Shown: positions 24,620-64,000 of the stretch, piece by piece
How positions within the stretch are numbered: the first letter of the stretch is position 1
Layout: each line of letters opens with the position of its first letter
Assembly (NCBI GenBank): GCA_948099385.1
Contig: CANUEZ040000156.1
Coordinates: 7,585,501-7,649,500 of the forward strand
Length of the DNA stretch: 64,000 nucleotides
Source of the DNA: Fasciola hepatica
Lineage: Eukaryota > Platyhelminthes > Trematoda > Plagiorchiida > Fasciolidae
Direction: 5' to 3'
Translations under genes and position numbers: made by a program
Notes under the pieces: model-generated
The model's database searches: none
What the model saw: only the letters and a program-made list of their open reading frames with translations
What the model was told of the DNA's origin: nothing

Positions 24620-24745
24620 CTATAAAGGTGGTAGACAGCTTTGCTGTCACCCGGCTCACTATCCCGCTTGATTCACTGAGGTCTTACGTGGTTCGCCACT
24701 TTAAATCTTGGGATCATGGTTGCCGGTTTCCTTCACACTATAAAT
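24620..24745 (+). repeat. SINE-like repeat, partial copy 2
   Basis: The body blocks AGACAG, TGTCACCCGGCTCACT, TACGTGGTTCGCCA and GGTTGCCGGTT match the order of the SINE body in copies 1 and 3. The tRNA-like head is not clear, and the 3' end runs into the jockey-like element. Confidence 0.5.
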
Positions 24746-24749
24746 CATG

Positions 24750-27224
24750 AAAATACACCATTACACACGTACCCGCTCTCCTGCTCACTCGGAAATCAAG
24801 CATGAACTCATCAACCCCACTAACATCCGCGGACTGAACCACAATATCCATTCTGCATACCAATTTCTCCAGTCTTCTTCCCCTCGTTCTATTTTTGACC
24901 GGAACTCAAACCTCTCCGTAATCAGGTACCACCCACCTCCAACTCCCAAGTTATAACTCTCACTCCTTTCTCATCCAAAGCTGGTGTCTGTGCCTTTTTC
25001 CACCAGTCAATCGCCACGTCCAGACTCCAAAATCCTGACTTTTCCTGTCGTGAATTACAATTGATGTGGCTGAAGCTCCGACTCCCTATTTTTAATCATT
25101 ACTTTTGTGTTATTTACCCTCCACCCAACAGTAGCGACTCACTGACTTTTCATTTCTCACCTTTGAACACTGAGCACTGGTTTGTTACGGATCCCAAATG
25201 CCATATCACCATCTTGGGAGGTTTTAATGCTCATAATCGAGATTAGTTGATTCACTCATCGGACACTTCGGCTCTGGAGCGCGAGACCGAACATTTCGTC
25301 GTGGTCAGCAACCTTCGCCAACTTGTTGATCTCCTCACACGTATTCCCGATCGAACTGGCGATCGTGCTTATACCCTTGATTTCATACTAACTTCTCCTC
25401 CTTCTCTATTTCAAGGCATCTCTGCACTTCCTCCACTTGGTTCATCTGACCACTGTATTATTTCCTGTCCCATCAATTTTACTCCCCCGGATCCTCCACC
25501 CCAGACATTTTGGCGCTACAGTTCAGGGACAGCTTTCGCGATTTCCTAGCTTCTTGTCCCTGGAATGATTACTGGTTTACTTCAGACGGTTCGGCTTCCG
25601 TTTCTAGCCTCACTGGCATTGTTCTTCAAGGTATGCAACTTTTTAGTCCTCATTTTTTCAAACCCGGAAAACCCCAATCCTCCCAGTGGTTCAACCACGA
25701 ATGTGACCGTGCTGTAAGCCTGAAGCGCGCAACATTTCACCGGTCACCGCTCACCCACTCCCGACTCCCATCGCCGCTTCGTGCAAACTAGGAACAGGTG
25801 CTCATCAGCCATACAGATAGTCAAAGAACGTTTCATCTGCTGGAAAGCCGAACGCTTACTCTCATCTGCCACTGGTAACCAGACATTTAGTTCCCTTGTC
25901 AAAGCAGTCTCTCGCAATTTTTGCTCCTCGAATTTACCTCCCATCTTTAATTTCTCTAGTGATCTTGTTTGTGAACTACACGAGAGAGCTGAGATTTTTT
26001 CTTCCCGGTTTGCCTCCAACTTCATTTACTCTCTTATCCTACTCCTCCGATTCCTTTTCTTCTCTGTACCTCCCATTTCCCACCTCATTAGCACTTGAAA
26101 GATCAGCCAAGTACTGCGTCTTCTGAACGTATGCAAACCACCCGGTCCGGACGGTATACTACCCGTTGCCCTTAAAATTTGTGCCCATGAATTGGCCCTC
26201 TCTCTCTCTCCTCTGGAAATACGCAGTGATTTTTCCTATTCCCAAAAGCGGTAATCTTTCTGACTCGAATAACTATCGTCCTATTTCCCTCACACCTAGA
26301 ATTTCGAAAACATTCGAGACTGTCATCTCCGACTAACTGCGTACGTTTTTCGAACGCGAAGAACTACTGAGTGATCGCCAATACGGATTCCGAGCTTACC
26401 GTTCTATCGGTGATATCCTGGCTCTCGCCCCACACTCCTGGTTGGCTACACTCGACAACCACGGAGAAACACACAGTGTCGCTTGACACCTCTAAGGCCC
26501 TTGACCGAATTTGGCACAAAGAACTTCTAGCAAAACCACCCACGTTCGGGTGCTCCTCCACTCTCACATCGTGAACATCAGGTTTCTTCAGTAAGCGAAC
26601 GATCTCCGTCCGAGTTGATGCGATTCTGTCCCAGCCATTTCGTGTGAATGCTGGAGCTCCCCAAGGTTCAGTGCTTGTATCCACTCCATTTCTTTCACTT
26701 AATAATGATGTTCTGTCATCTGCTTCAAATCTAATCCATTCCTTTGCCGATGACATCACCCTTGATTCCTCCCTTTCTTACCGCATTCTCCGCCGTGCCA
26801 ACACCAACATCGATCGTGACCGCAGTGCAATCAGTGTATGATTAGAGTCCGACCTTGAACACATCTGTTCCTGGGGTTCCCACAGTCATGTTGCACTTAG
26901 TGCTCCCAGAACTTCTCTTCTCTCAATTTCTTTGAAATATCATTCAATCTTTCCACATTTTCCCTTTGATTCAGCTGTACTGCATTCCACAGATTCTACC
27001 TCTCTTCTTGGCTGATCTATAACTTCTCTATGTTGGTTCGCTTTCATATCTCAGCTCGCTTCTCGTGCTGCGCACACAGCTGGTTTTCTGTTTCGATCCT
27101 GACAATTCTTCACGCCAGCTTACCTTCTGCCGTACAACGCTCAAATCCGCTCCGCACTTTGATACTGTAGTCACGTGTGGGGTGGAGCATCGTGCACCTC
27201 CTTCTCTTTTTGATCGGGTTCAAC
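24750..27224 (+). mobile_element. Jockey-like non-LTR retrotransposon, 5' part
   Basis: In order: endonuclease pieces (HITILGGFNAHNRD, about 25200; YTLDFILTSP and LGSSDHCIIS, about 25370-25470), a linker, reverse transcriptase fingers (CKPPGPDGILPVAL, about 26130; PIPKSGNLSDSNNYRPISLT, about 26240), palm (LDRIWHKELLAK; NAGAPQGSVL), the catalytic FADD box (26743-26754), then thumb. Many stops and frameshifts make it dead. The domain order and motifs fit the jockey/I side of non-LTR elements rather than RTE. The reading stops at FDRVQ and resumes at 29295 after removal of an inserted RTE copy. Confidence 0.8.
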
Positions 27225-27962
27225 AGTTCAATTCCGTTGAGTTCATTCAACCATTAACCGGTACATCTAATCAAACGGTGAAGGTTGCGAGTATTCCCAA
27301 TAGACGCAGCCTTTTTCACTTCCCTACATTTCGCAATTCAACACTGTTTACGGTCATTTCTCAGGCTCCTAGCCAGCTGGTATCTCTAGGATTTACGCAC
27401 TTGATTGAACGTGGCATCCGGAGGGACGGATCTGTGAACATCCAACAGAGTAACTGATGTCGAAGATATCCATCGTTTTGAGGCCTCCTTGAACCAGAGC
27501 CTTGTGCGGTGTTAGACACGGCGTACAAGGCTTTCCTGATCTGTTGCCACCGTTCATCTGGGTCTTGCACATCCGGCTGCATCGATAACCGTGTTGACAG
27601 CTACGCCTGAAAAGCAGATTGTCGGTTATCGTCCAGAACCAACAGCGCGCGACGGGTGGCACTTACGTTGGTGCGACCACGGACGAGATATAAACGGAAA
27701 CGAGCTGTAGTCTAAGTTCATAGGCGTAGACCAAAATAAACTAAAACCTGTAACTGACCCATGCTAGCGGTGACGAAAGATAATATGGTCGAATTGAGTT
27801 CAACGTTGTGTAAACGAAGGAGGACGTCATATCAGTCTATGCCGCTTCTTGTGGCAGAAGTTCGTACTCGCCAGAAGCAATCTGCGGTCAGAGCGCAGCT
27901 GAATGAGACGATCACCGTTATTTGTACGATCGGCCGGGCTAGTAAATGGGCTTCTGATGTGC

Positions 27963-28529
27963 CTATTGAAATCTCCCGAACAGCAAAATTGGGAGTTGAA
28001 ATCCCCAGCAATGACCACCACGTCTGTTGAACACACGCTTCGAAGCATCTGAGACAATCTCGACAGAATTCGTCCTTGGTTTCAGGGGAGCTGCCGTCAG
28101 TGGGCGCATACACAGACACACACAAGCACGACGAACAAGCATCGACGCCTTCGTTTTTTGCTGTTGACACGAACCGTCCAATCGGGCTGCACACAAACAA
28201 CTGACGACTGGAATCCAGTCTAGCAGTGCACCCTCAGCTTTTATGCTCAAAGCAGTCCGAACACCGGCCTGGCCATGAGCACTAGAAACCGGATCGCCCG
28301 GCAAACAATGAGTAAATCGAAAGGCTGGAGTTGTATATGGAGTGCGAACCGTGATCACAGAAGTGGGGTCCCGCATGCGTGTTTCGGAGACACAGCATAC
28401 ATCAATTTCGAAAGTGTCAAGACATTTAGCGAAGGCAATCTGTTGCCCTATCTGACGGTATGCGGAGGTTAAAGGCAGCCAAGTGAAATGAACATTTAGG
28501 CTAAGGAAGTGCACTCGTTTTATGTCCAA
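27963..28529 (-). pseudogene. RTE-2 endonuclease (APE-like) fragment
   Basis: About 188 codons of the N-terminal endonuclease. It has the conserved CLDTFEIDVCCVSETRMRDP start (catalytic Glu in SETR) and the GQAGVRTALS block. The later VVVIAGDFNSQ motif continues in an overlapping frame (27827-28057), which shows a frameshift between them. Confidence 0.8.
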
Positions 28530-28938
28530 CTCCTGAACTACTGCTTTCTTCAGAGCTGGAATAACGCGTGGCGTTTTGTATCGATCTTAAATTAAGGGAG
28601 GAGAAGTTGGTAAGGCCTTTTACAGGAAAGATGTCGAGAGTTTCTGGGCGAATCACACTTCGCGGCTGCCCAAACCGCAGAAGGGTTTTTTCTTTGGGAA
28701 CCCTAACCGGAGCCTTTGACTCAAACGTTTCACCCACAAGGCAGTGGGACGGTAACACAACACGGAAACGTGACCGAAGAACAAGTGAAGGAACTTCTTC
28801 CGGTCTGTCACGTGAGACCTGATTGCTGCAAGCATTCTGTCCTGTGGTCGCTGATACTTTCTTATCGATCCAGCTTTCGAATTCAGTCATCAGCCCCATG
28901 CACCCAATGGAGCAAACGGAACGTGGACGGAACAGCAT
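28501..28938 (-). pseudogene. RTE 5' ORF segment upstream of the endonuclease
   Basis: A frame of about 145 codons just 5' of the endonuclease. It shares many blocks with a plus-strand frame at 53249-53647: CSIGCMGL/CSIKCMGL, RPEEVPS, VG.TFES.AP, VP.E..LL, SVI.PE. Conservation between two independent copies suggests a real protein segment. I do not know its function. Confidence 0.6.
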
Positions 28939-29294
28939 CCTTTGGGCTGGGGGCTGTCCAGCTTAGGCGGGCGATAGCTGCCCAATGAAGTACGATGACT
29001 TCGTACACCGTTGAGAGAAACCCCAGGTACTCCACTTTTACGTCCATCTAGTGATTTCCAGACCGGCAAACTGTTTCTCTCCGTGTTTATTCGCTGGAGA
29101 GTTCTCTCCAGGGGCATAGCGCTTAGAACCAGATGTTGCCCATTAACTGGTTCAGAGACTGGAATTCGCCTGGCTTCTACTTATCGACCTGTCAGGCATG
29201 ATCGCATCTTCGGCTTAAAGAAGCCATCCTGCGTGGCTCTTTGGGTCATGGAGGCACGCAAACTACCACACCACGTCAAGGTGCAGTCTCGCCC

Positions 29295-29690
29295 GGTTCA
29301 ACGAAAAGCCATCCGGCTGATCGACGATCTTTCGTTAACCACCAATCTGCAGTCACTGGCCCATCGTCGGGCGGTTGCTTCGTTTTCCCTCTTGTACAGG
29401 TACTATTTTGGATTTTGTTCTCCAAAGCTTGCTTCGGCAGTTCCTCTTCCCAAAACGTTTTTTCCCGATCAACATGTACACAGGCAACCAGTCATCCTTA
29501 CCAAGTTTCTGTCACTAGATGTCGCACCTCTATCTTTCAATCTTTTCCCCCGGACCGTCAAACTATGGAAATCTCCGAGTTTTTCTGTCTTTCCGCCCAC
29601 TTACACCTCTGTCTTCAAAAGCAGGATCAGTTCTCACGTGAATGTTTCTTCACAATCCACTTTTACAGTATCTTTTGATTATGGGTTTTG
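29295..29690 (+). pseudogene. Jockey-like element, 3' part
   Basis: This continues the interrupted jockey-like ORF. VQRKAIRLIDDLSLTTNLQS, LAHRRAVASFSLLYRYYFGF, FNLFPRTVKLWKSP and YTSVFKSRI form the C-terminal block that follows the thumb in this group. The frame stays open from before the junction to about 29870, though the region beyond about 29690 no longer looks like the element. Confidence 0.8.
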
Positions 29691-29985
29691 CTCTTTACTC
29701 CAGATACTTACAAACGGTTCGAAATACCCAACGGGCATGCTGTTCATAGCTAGAGCGATAGCTCCACTGAATGTATGGATACTTTATTGTGTCATGAAAC
29801 ATCCTCATACACTACTGTTAGGAAATAGTCCAATTTTTACTTCAATTTTTTGGTCTGCTCTCATTCATATTTGATCCGATCGAATCATTTACACGCCGTT
29901 CACCGTTCCCATCGTCGGCCGCAAAGTATTTCACACCATGCCTAAAACAAGCGTGAAGAAATGCAATGTGATCCACATTGTCTAG
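29690..29985. other. Tail of the jockey-like element or unrelated sequence
   Basis: The open frame runs on, but with the composition of a chance frame. No poly(A) or clear 3' boundary is visible. Confidence 0.4.
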
Positions 29986-29988
29986 CAA

Positions 29989-30180
29989 CTAGCTGCTCAT
30001 ATATTGGATGCGGGACTTCAATGCAACCATGACTTCCGACTTAGGATCGCAAGATTTCTTAACCACAAGACGAATGCAGGTCAAACGATCGACTGCATCA
30101 ACAACCACTTCATTTCCGGTCTTTGCTTTGATCAGTTCAGGCGTGTGGATGTCATAGCTTTGATACGGATCACATGTCCC
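29989..30180 (-). pseudogene. LTR-retrotransposon integrase-like fragment
   Basis: The minus-strand frame has DIHTPELIKAKTGNEVVVDA followed by VDRLTCIRLVVKKSCDPKSE. This fits the first catalytic region of a Ty3/gypsy integrase core (D, then KTGN..VV..VDR.T). Only this piece remains. Confidence 0.5.
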
Positions 30181-30259
30181 ACCTTCGGTTCCACAAACAC
30201 ATTTGGTTGGCGTCAGTGTCCGCACTCAGTTAGCTGCCCAAATGTGTGTACAACTCAAT

Positions 30260-33030
30260 AAGGTGATTTTGGGCGCCTAAACCATAGTGGTTAACTGGTC
30301 GCATTGCGCTTACCTAACATGGTTTTAAGTGGATTTGCGATTACCACGGGATAAGAGATTTGTGCCGACTGCTCTTCAGCGCTGTTAATGAATGTGATTA
30401 GTCATTATGCATTATTTAACGCGAGTAGGACAGTCAAGTGTGCGAGCAAGGTAAACTAAATGCGACTGTCAGAAGCAGTTACAGTAAGCACTAGGGCTTG
30501 AGGACAAAGGGCACGACACAGACAAATCGGGTTACGGGAGCGAAACCCGCGAATCACAAAGTGGATGAAGAAACACAGCATAATATAACGGGGCGGTGAA
30601 TCAGAGCGCTCCCATATTACACAACGAGCAGCTGAGCGCATTATCCAGGAGAATTATCTAATTTCAACCAGGTGGAATGTCGATCGACACTGGCGTGATC
30701 GCACACCAGTAGCTCAAATTGGTACCATCATCCGCAACCAGAACGCACTTCTTGTCTTACAGCTGACAACAGGAGCCTCACTGTATCAAATGCGCTACCT
30801 TAATTTCGCCCACATCGTCCGTAAAATCCAATATGTATACCATACGAACAATAAACCAGTGACAGCGACCTAGTACTCGACAGGGCAACGCGATATTGTT
30901 TACCAAATTCTCTTGTTTCCAACTGAATGGGTGAGAATCTGATATGGTCCAGTTAGTTCTACAGTGGAAGAGAAATCTAGACCTAAAAAAGAACCTTTAA
31001 GAATAACCAGAAATATCGGTATCGACCAGAACCACAATTTAATACTGGCAGTATTACCACAACACCCGGAAGCTCAATAAACGTAATCTTCCTTCTCTGC
31101 ATTTGTCTCTGAACAAAATTGTGCATGAAGCCATTGGTAATTGGGGCCTTGGGTTCCAGTATTTTTACGCTAGTAAACCGGATACCCAATAAAAGATAAC
31201 AACTTTCAGCGTCAGTGGATTCACTGAACCACACAAGACTACAAGCTACATAAAGCTTATTCCGCAAGTTATCACAAGTCGATTATGTTGTCCCGAAAAG
31301 AACCAATCAATTGCACACCGAAATTTCCAAAATCACAAGAATCGCCTTAACTTCCGTCTACAGAAGCACATAGAACGAAACTGAAATATCATATGATGGA
31401 GTACGTAGAAGTTAGGGTCGTTTTTAGTAACCCTTCAGCGGATACCAAAAGTCATTCCATCTCACCTCTGGGGTATGGGAGAAATACGTTATACAGCGCA
31501 TTCCATGTGGACCAAAGTTTTTCAGTCGAGTGTGCGTTACGAAGCAAATGCACATGAAACATACCTGTGTAATGTAGCCGAAATAACATCCCCTCACCGT
31601 TGAAAAATGATATTCATCGTAGCTTAGGTTGGTGTTTTTCAACAGCTGATCGCTGAGCTTGGTATTACCGTCGTTTATATAACGTAAATTTGACGGAGAA
31701 ACAGTACACAGACATGGTAGTTCTGTTCTCATCCCATGCGTCATATTAAACCGCGGCCATTATCTGTTTTCTCCTACTTAAATGAGTCATCCATCTGACT
31801 GCCTAATCAGATTAGCTGACACTATTCAACAGAAAACCACATTATTTCATAAGAACTCCTATTTCCGGAAATGTAGCAGACGTGGCCTTTTAGTAAAATC
31901 ATGCATAAAGTCATCGGTTAATCGATGATTGAACGAAACTCAGTATGCAGCACAGACAACGTAACTCTCAATTACTTCTTCGTCTTTCAGTACTAATCTG
32001 CCTACTAGGTAGTTTTACAGTAGTCAGTTTGATAATTCGATCCAATGAGTGGTTTTCATATTCTTTGTACACGGCTGATACAACAATGCACACATACACA
32101 CACACACGATCACGCGCTTATCCGTATCTACAAGTGTCGTTGGGCATACTCGCTTGCATCTCTGTGTTCTAACTCATCGCACAATCAAATACCTTCAGAC
32201 CGATTTGAAGCCGTCCCGTGACTAAGTTTACCATACACATACAGCTGCTCGGTACGTGCACTTTACGTCTACGCTTGTGCGAACATACATCCACTAAATT
32301 ACTGATGCTCTTTGGAAATTAAATCGAACGTAAAAAGGGTTAGAATAGTCCCATGTGATGCAGTAGGATTGTCGGTAATAAGCTCCCGTCATTCTGACAG
32401 GGCACGAACGACCACAATATATGGTTTACCATCACTGGGTACAGTCAAATACGTATAGAATCGTCACAATTAGCTATCTTCAGTTTCCAGAGTATCGGCG
32501 TCTGACCTCGCTAATTTGTGTGTTTTGATACCTGGAATGTCACTACATCCCACCTGCACTGCCACTCTCCATATTGGACCAGCATGTATAAAATGTGCAA
32601 TGGCCCTCAAGCTCCTGATTCCTCAGTGATTCGCAAAACAATTCTGAAGATGATTTGCTGTAATGGAAGTGGCATAACAACTTTGCGAGCCTAGATGAGT
32701 TGAAATTCAACAGCACAGGGAAATTCCCCCCAGATAACGTGATAAGAAGTCAGAATGAGGTGTCCTTTAGTGACGTGGACGACACGCATTATGTCAGATA
32801 TGTGCCCCGAACCTGTGTTCTCGGTGGGAACGATAGCAAGGATGGCTTCTTAGTATGATTTACCAAAGCCTGTTGCTTGTCGGTAGTGGATTTCAAAGTC
32901 AGTATTTTGGTTACACGTTGGTGACGGTTAGCGGAGTAAACCGGACTGCCCTCTTCGGTAACGAAAATGAACAGTAGTTCCTTGAGACCTGTGTCTACTG
33001 TGAAATGGTGATTACGTGAAATATTTTACG
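30260..33030. other. Downstream flank of ABHD16A, no assigned gene
   Basis: Two minus-strand stretches have good splice signals: 31138-31172 region (acceptor GGTTTACTAG, then VKILEPKAPITNGFMHNFVQ) and a donor at about 31565 (ACACAG|GTATGT). A third begins after CATCTAG at about 32691 and contains ELEGHCTF. Any of these could be unassigned 3' exons of ABHD16A, but none joins convincingly. An AC run lies at 32090-32106. Confidence 0.4.
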
Positions 33031-33044
33031 GCGAATTTCTCTTA

Positions 33045-33050
33045 TTTATT
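33045..33050 (-). terminator. Possible polyadenylation signal of ABHD16A
   Basis: AATAAA on the minus strand, about 45 bases downstream of the stop codon proposed for the last exon. Confidence 0.4.
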
Positions 33051-33093
33051 GTTGCTTAGGTTTAAGAGAGCAAGAGAATTCGGCTGTGATTTT

Positions 33094-62498
<29,405 letters not shown>

Positions 62499-62499
62499 T

Positions 62500-62935
62500 G
62501 TGCGTCTAAAATTTTTTGGAAGTGTGGAACAATGCAGTGTAGAAGGTACATAAGACGAATTGCATGTCTGAAGCGGTGGTCATATATTTCAGTCCCGAGT
62601 GTGACCACAAAAATAGTGCTTTAGACGGCACTACGCAACTCGACTGAGGAAGTGTTTGCGACCTGAATGCCAATCTCAAAGATCTGGAAATTATGAAACC
62701 CAATAATAATTTGGCAATGATAAGCCATATCCACAAAGCAACCAGATACCATCATTATGAGGCTTGGAGCGAACATGAGAGCCATTCGACGTAACCAACG
62801 AACAGAAATACTCCACACCACATCACAAAACACCTCACGAACTAAGTTTCTTACGGGTTGACTAAAAGGAACAACAGTATTGTCAATTCGTCCGCAGGAT
62901 TCCCCGCCGTTTAGCAGCCATAGGTGATCACTTAA
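62500..62935. other. Upstream flank of ABHD16A
   Basis: This holds the 5' untranslated region and probably the promoter. I see no clear TATA box. A minus-strand frame (62506-62833) is hydrophobic but has no link to the gene. Confidence 0.4.
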
Positions 62936-62939
62936 TATT

Positions 62940-63390
62940 CACATGTTCACTTTTATGCGGCTAGGTTCTGCGAGGGGATGAGCCGGCCTCATGTATGTCC
63001 CAAATGGCACCTGTCCATGAACGACGATCGGACGCACAGAGAAATCTAGTTGTTTCCAGTTGCGAACGCCGGTTTGACAGTAATGACCCATGTTTTCAGC
63101 TGACCTACAAGGCGACAGCGCCATCCTAGACATGGAACAGGAGAGGCACTGTATTGAGATCTCCGTGTCTGGACGTCGTAGGACATGTCCAAACCACTAT
63201 AATCGTCAGTGTTGGAGGAACACTGACAGCATTTCGATATCAAAGTGTCGTTGTCTTACTGCGTCGTTTGGAGCACATCGAAACAAGCCACTGTCAGGAT
63301 TTGTCGCAGATACCAATGGTCAAACACTCCGAGCTTTCGGATGTTCTCGACGTGTAGTGGCCAAGTCTCATACCAATATCATCATCATCG
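62940..63390 (-). pseudogene. RTE C-terminal tail, second subfamily
   Basis: On the minus strand: CETWPLHVENIRKLGVFDHW (about 63330-63380), a block resembling LGHVLRRPD, and GQLKTWVITVK (about 63090). It shares its extreme 3' end with the relic at 9120-9195. Confidence 0.7.
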
Positions 63391-63394
63391 TACA

Positions 63395-64000
63395 GCGTTA
63401 AACAGTAGGGCAATCCTCAATCACCACTGCCTTTCTCACCATGTTGCACGCTGAATTAGAAAGTATGAATATACAAGGTGGACAGGGAGTGGACCTACAC
63501 GGGTGGGAAAAGGAAAGAATGCCCTAGTAGCCAACACAGGGAATACACAGTCTAACTGTACAAACACACATTGATCAGTCATTCTGATTTGACAGAAAGT
63601 GACAACACGATCGCCACTGTTCACGGTTCGCTGCCATATCCTTCAGTGTCTCCAACCAACTGGTTGACGGATCTTTTGGACCCAAACCACGAAGACGTGA
63701 AACACCTACTTTTCCTAAGTTTGCTGTACATTTCCTCATTCCTCGCTGCCACGTCATCTGTTGACCTCCACGTGGTTTCTTCCACTCCCCAGGAGGGGCG
63801 GAGAATAGGACACGGTATGGTAGACGTGTGTTTGACATACGTAACACGTGTCCCAACCAACGAAGTCTACTAAGCCGGATACGCTGTGACAGAACGTTCT
63901 CTGAATTAGTACCCAATACTCGCTTTCTGACCTCATCGTTGCTTACTCGGCTATTCCACCCAATCCTAGCGATACTACGTAAACATCGATGGTCGAAAAC
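63395..64000 (-). mobile_element. RTE-8, copy running off the right edge
   Basis: On the minus strand: FDHRCLRSIARIG (at the window end), LRWLGHVLRMSNTRLPYRVL, WKKPRGGQQMTWQRGMRKCT and WLETLKDMAANREQWRSCCH. The C-terminal frame of 113 codons is intact here. The 3' untranslated part matches that of RTE-1 (14050-14300) closely. The rest of the element lies beyond the window. Confidence 0.85.

Larger units (their letters stand above)
27225..29294 (-). mobile_element. RTE-2: RTE 5' half inserted in the jockey-like element
   Basis: On the minus strand from the right: 5' untranslated part, a conserved ORF segment (28501-28938), the endonuclease (VCCVSETRMRDPTSV, HGQAGVRTALS, ALLDWIPV; 27963-28529), and the start of the linker, ending near 27225. 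The octamer GGTTCAAC lies at 27217-27224 and 29295-29302, a likely target duplication. Removing the insert with one copy rejoins the host reading as DRVQRKAIRL in frame. There is no reverse transcriptase, so the copy lacks its 3' part. Confidence 0.8.

Overview
This is eukaryotic nuclear DNA, most likely from a flatworm and probably a digenean trematode. The evidence is the mix of retroelements (RTE-like non-LTR elements, Penelope-like elements, a Ty3/gypsy remnant, tRNA-derived SINE-like repeats), long (TA)n tracts, and one gene whose first introns are 43-48 nt while later introns reach about 10 kb, a pattern known from schistosomes. No bacterial features (operons, ribosome binding sites, CRISPR) are present. 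The species cannot be named from the sequence.

The main gene is a minus-strand homologue of ABHD16A (BAT5), a membrane-associated serine hydrolase that acts as a phosphatidylserine lipase in vertebrates. I assembled 15 exons from 62498 down to 33094 by matching the family motifs, splice sites and reading phases. The phases agree at all 14 junctions and give an open frame of 547 codons. Most of the gene's length is intron, and the introns hold most of the mobile elements in the right half of the window.

Layout. 1-4.7 kb: nothing recognised. 4.7-5.0 kb: a possible terminal exon of an unknown plus-strand gene, then a compound microsatellite. 5.85-8.15 kb: Penelope-like element PLE-1 with inverted ends. 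8.7-11 kb: an unidentified coding-like remnant and broken Penelope pieces. 14.0-16.5 kb: RTE remnant on the minus strand. 16.5-18.2 kb: three candidate minus-strand exons of an unknown gene around a (TA)n tract. 18.8-20.1 kb: Penelope-like element PLE-2, again with inverted ends. 21.7-24.7 kb: SINE-like repeats. 24.7-29.7 kb: a jockey-like non-LTR element split by an RTE insertion. 30.0-30.2 kb: integrase-like remnant. 33.0-62.5 kb: ABHD16A, with SINE-like repeats, an RTE split by PLE-3 (43.0-46.2 kb), three RTE copies (52.9-60.0 kb) and a gypsy remnant (60.1-61.2 kb) in its introns. 62.9-64.0 kb: two RTE tails, the last running off the window.

The most notable structural result is that all three larger Penelope-like elements carry an inverted copy of their own 3' end at their truncated 5' end. 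Two of them, 36 kb apart and on opposite strands, share the same stop codon and frame break. Two nested insertions can be dated relative to each other from short target duplications: RTE into jockey-like, and Penelope into RTE.
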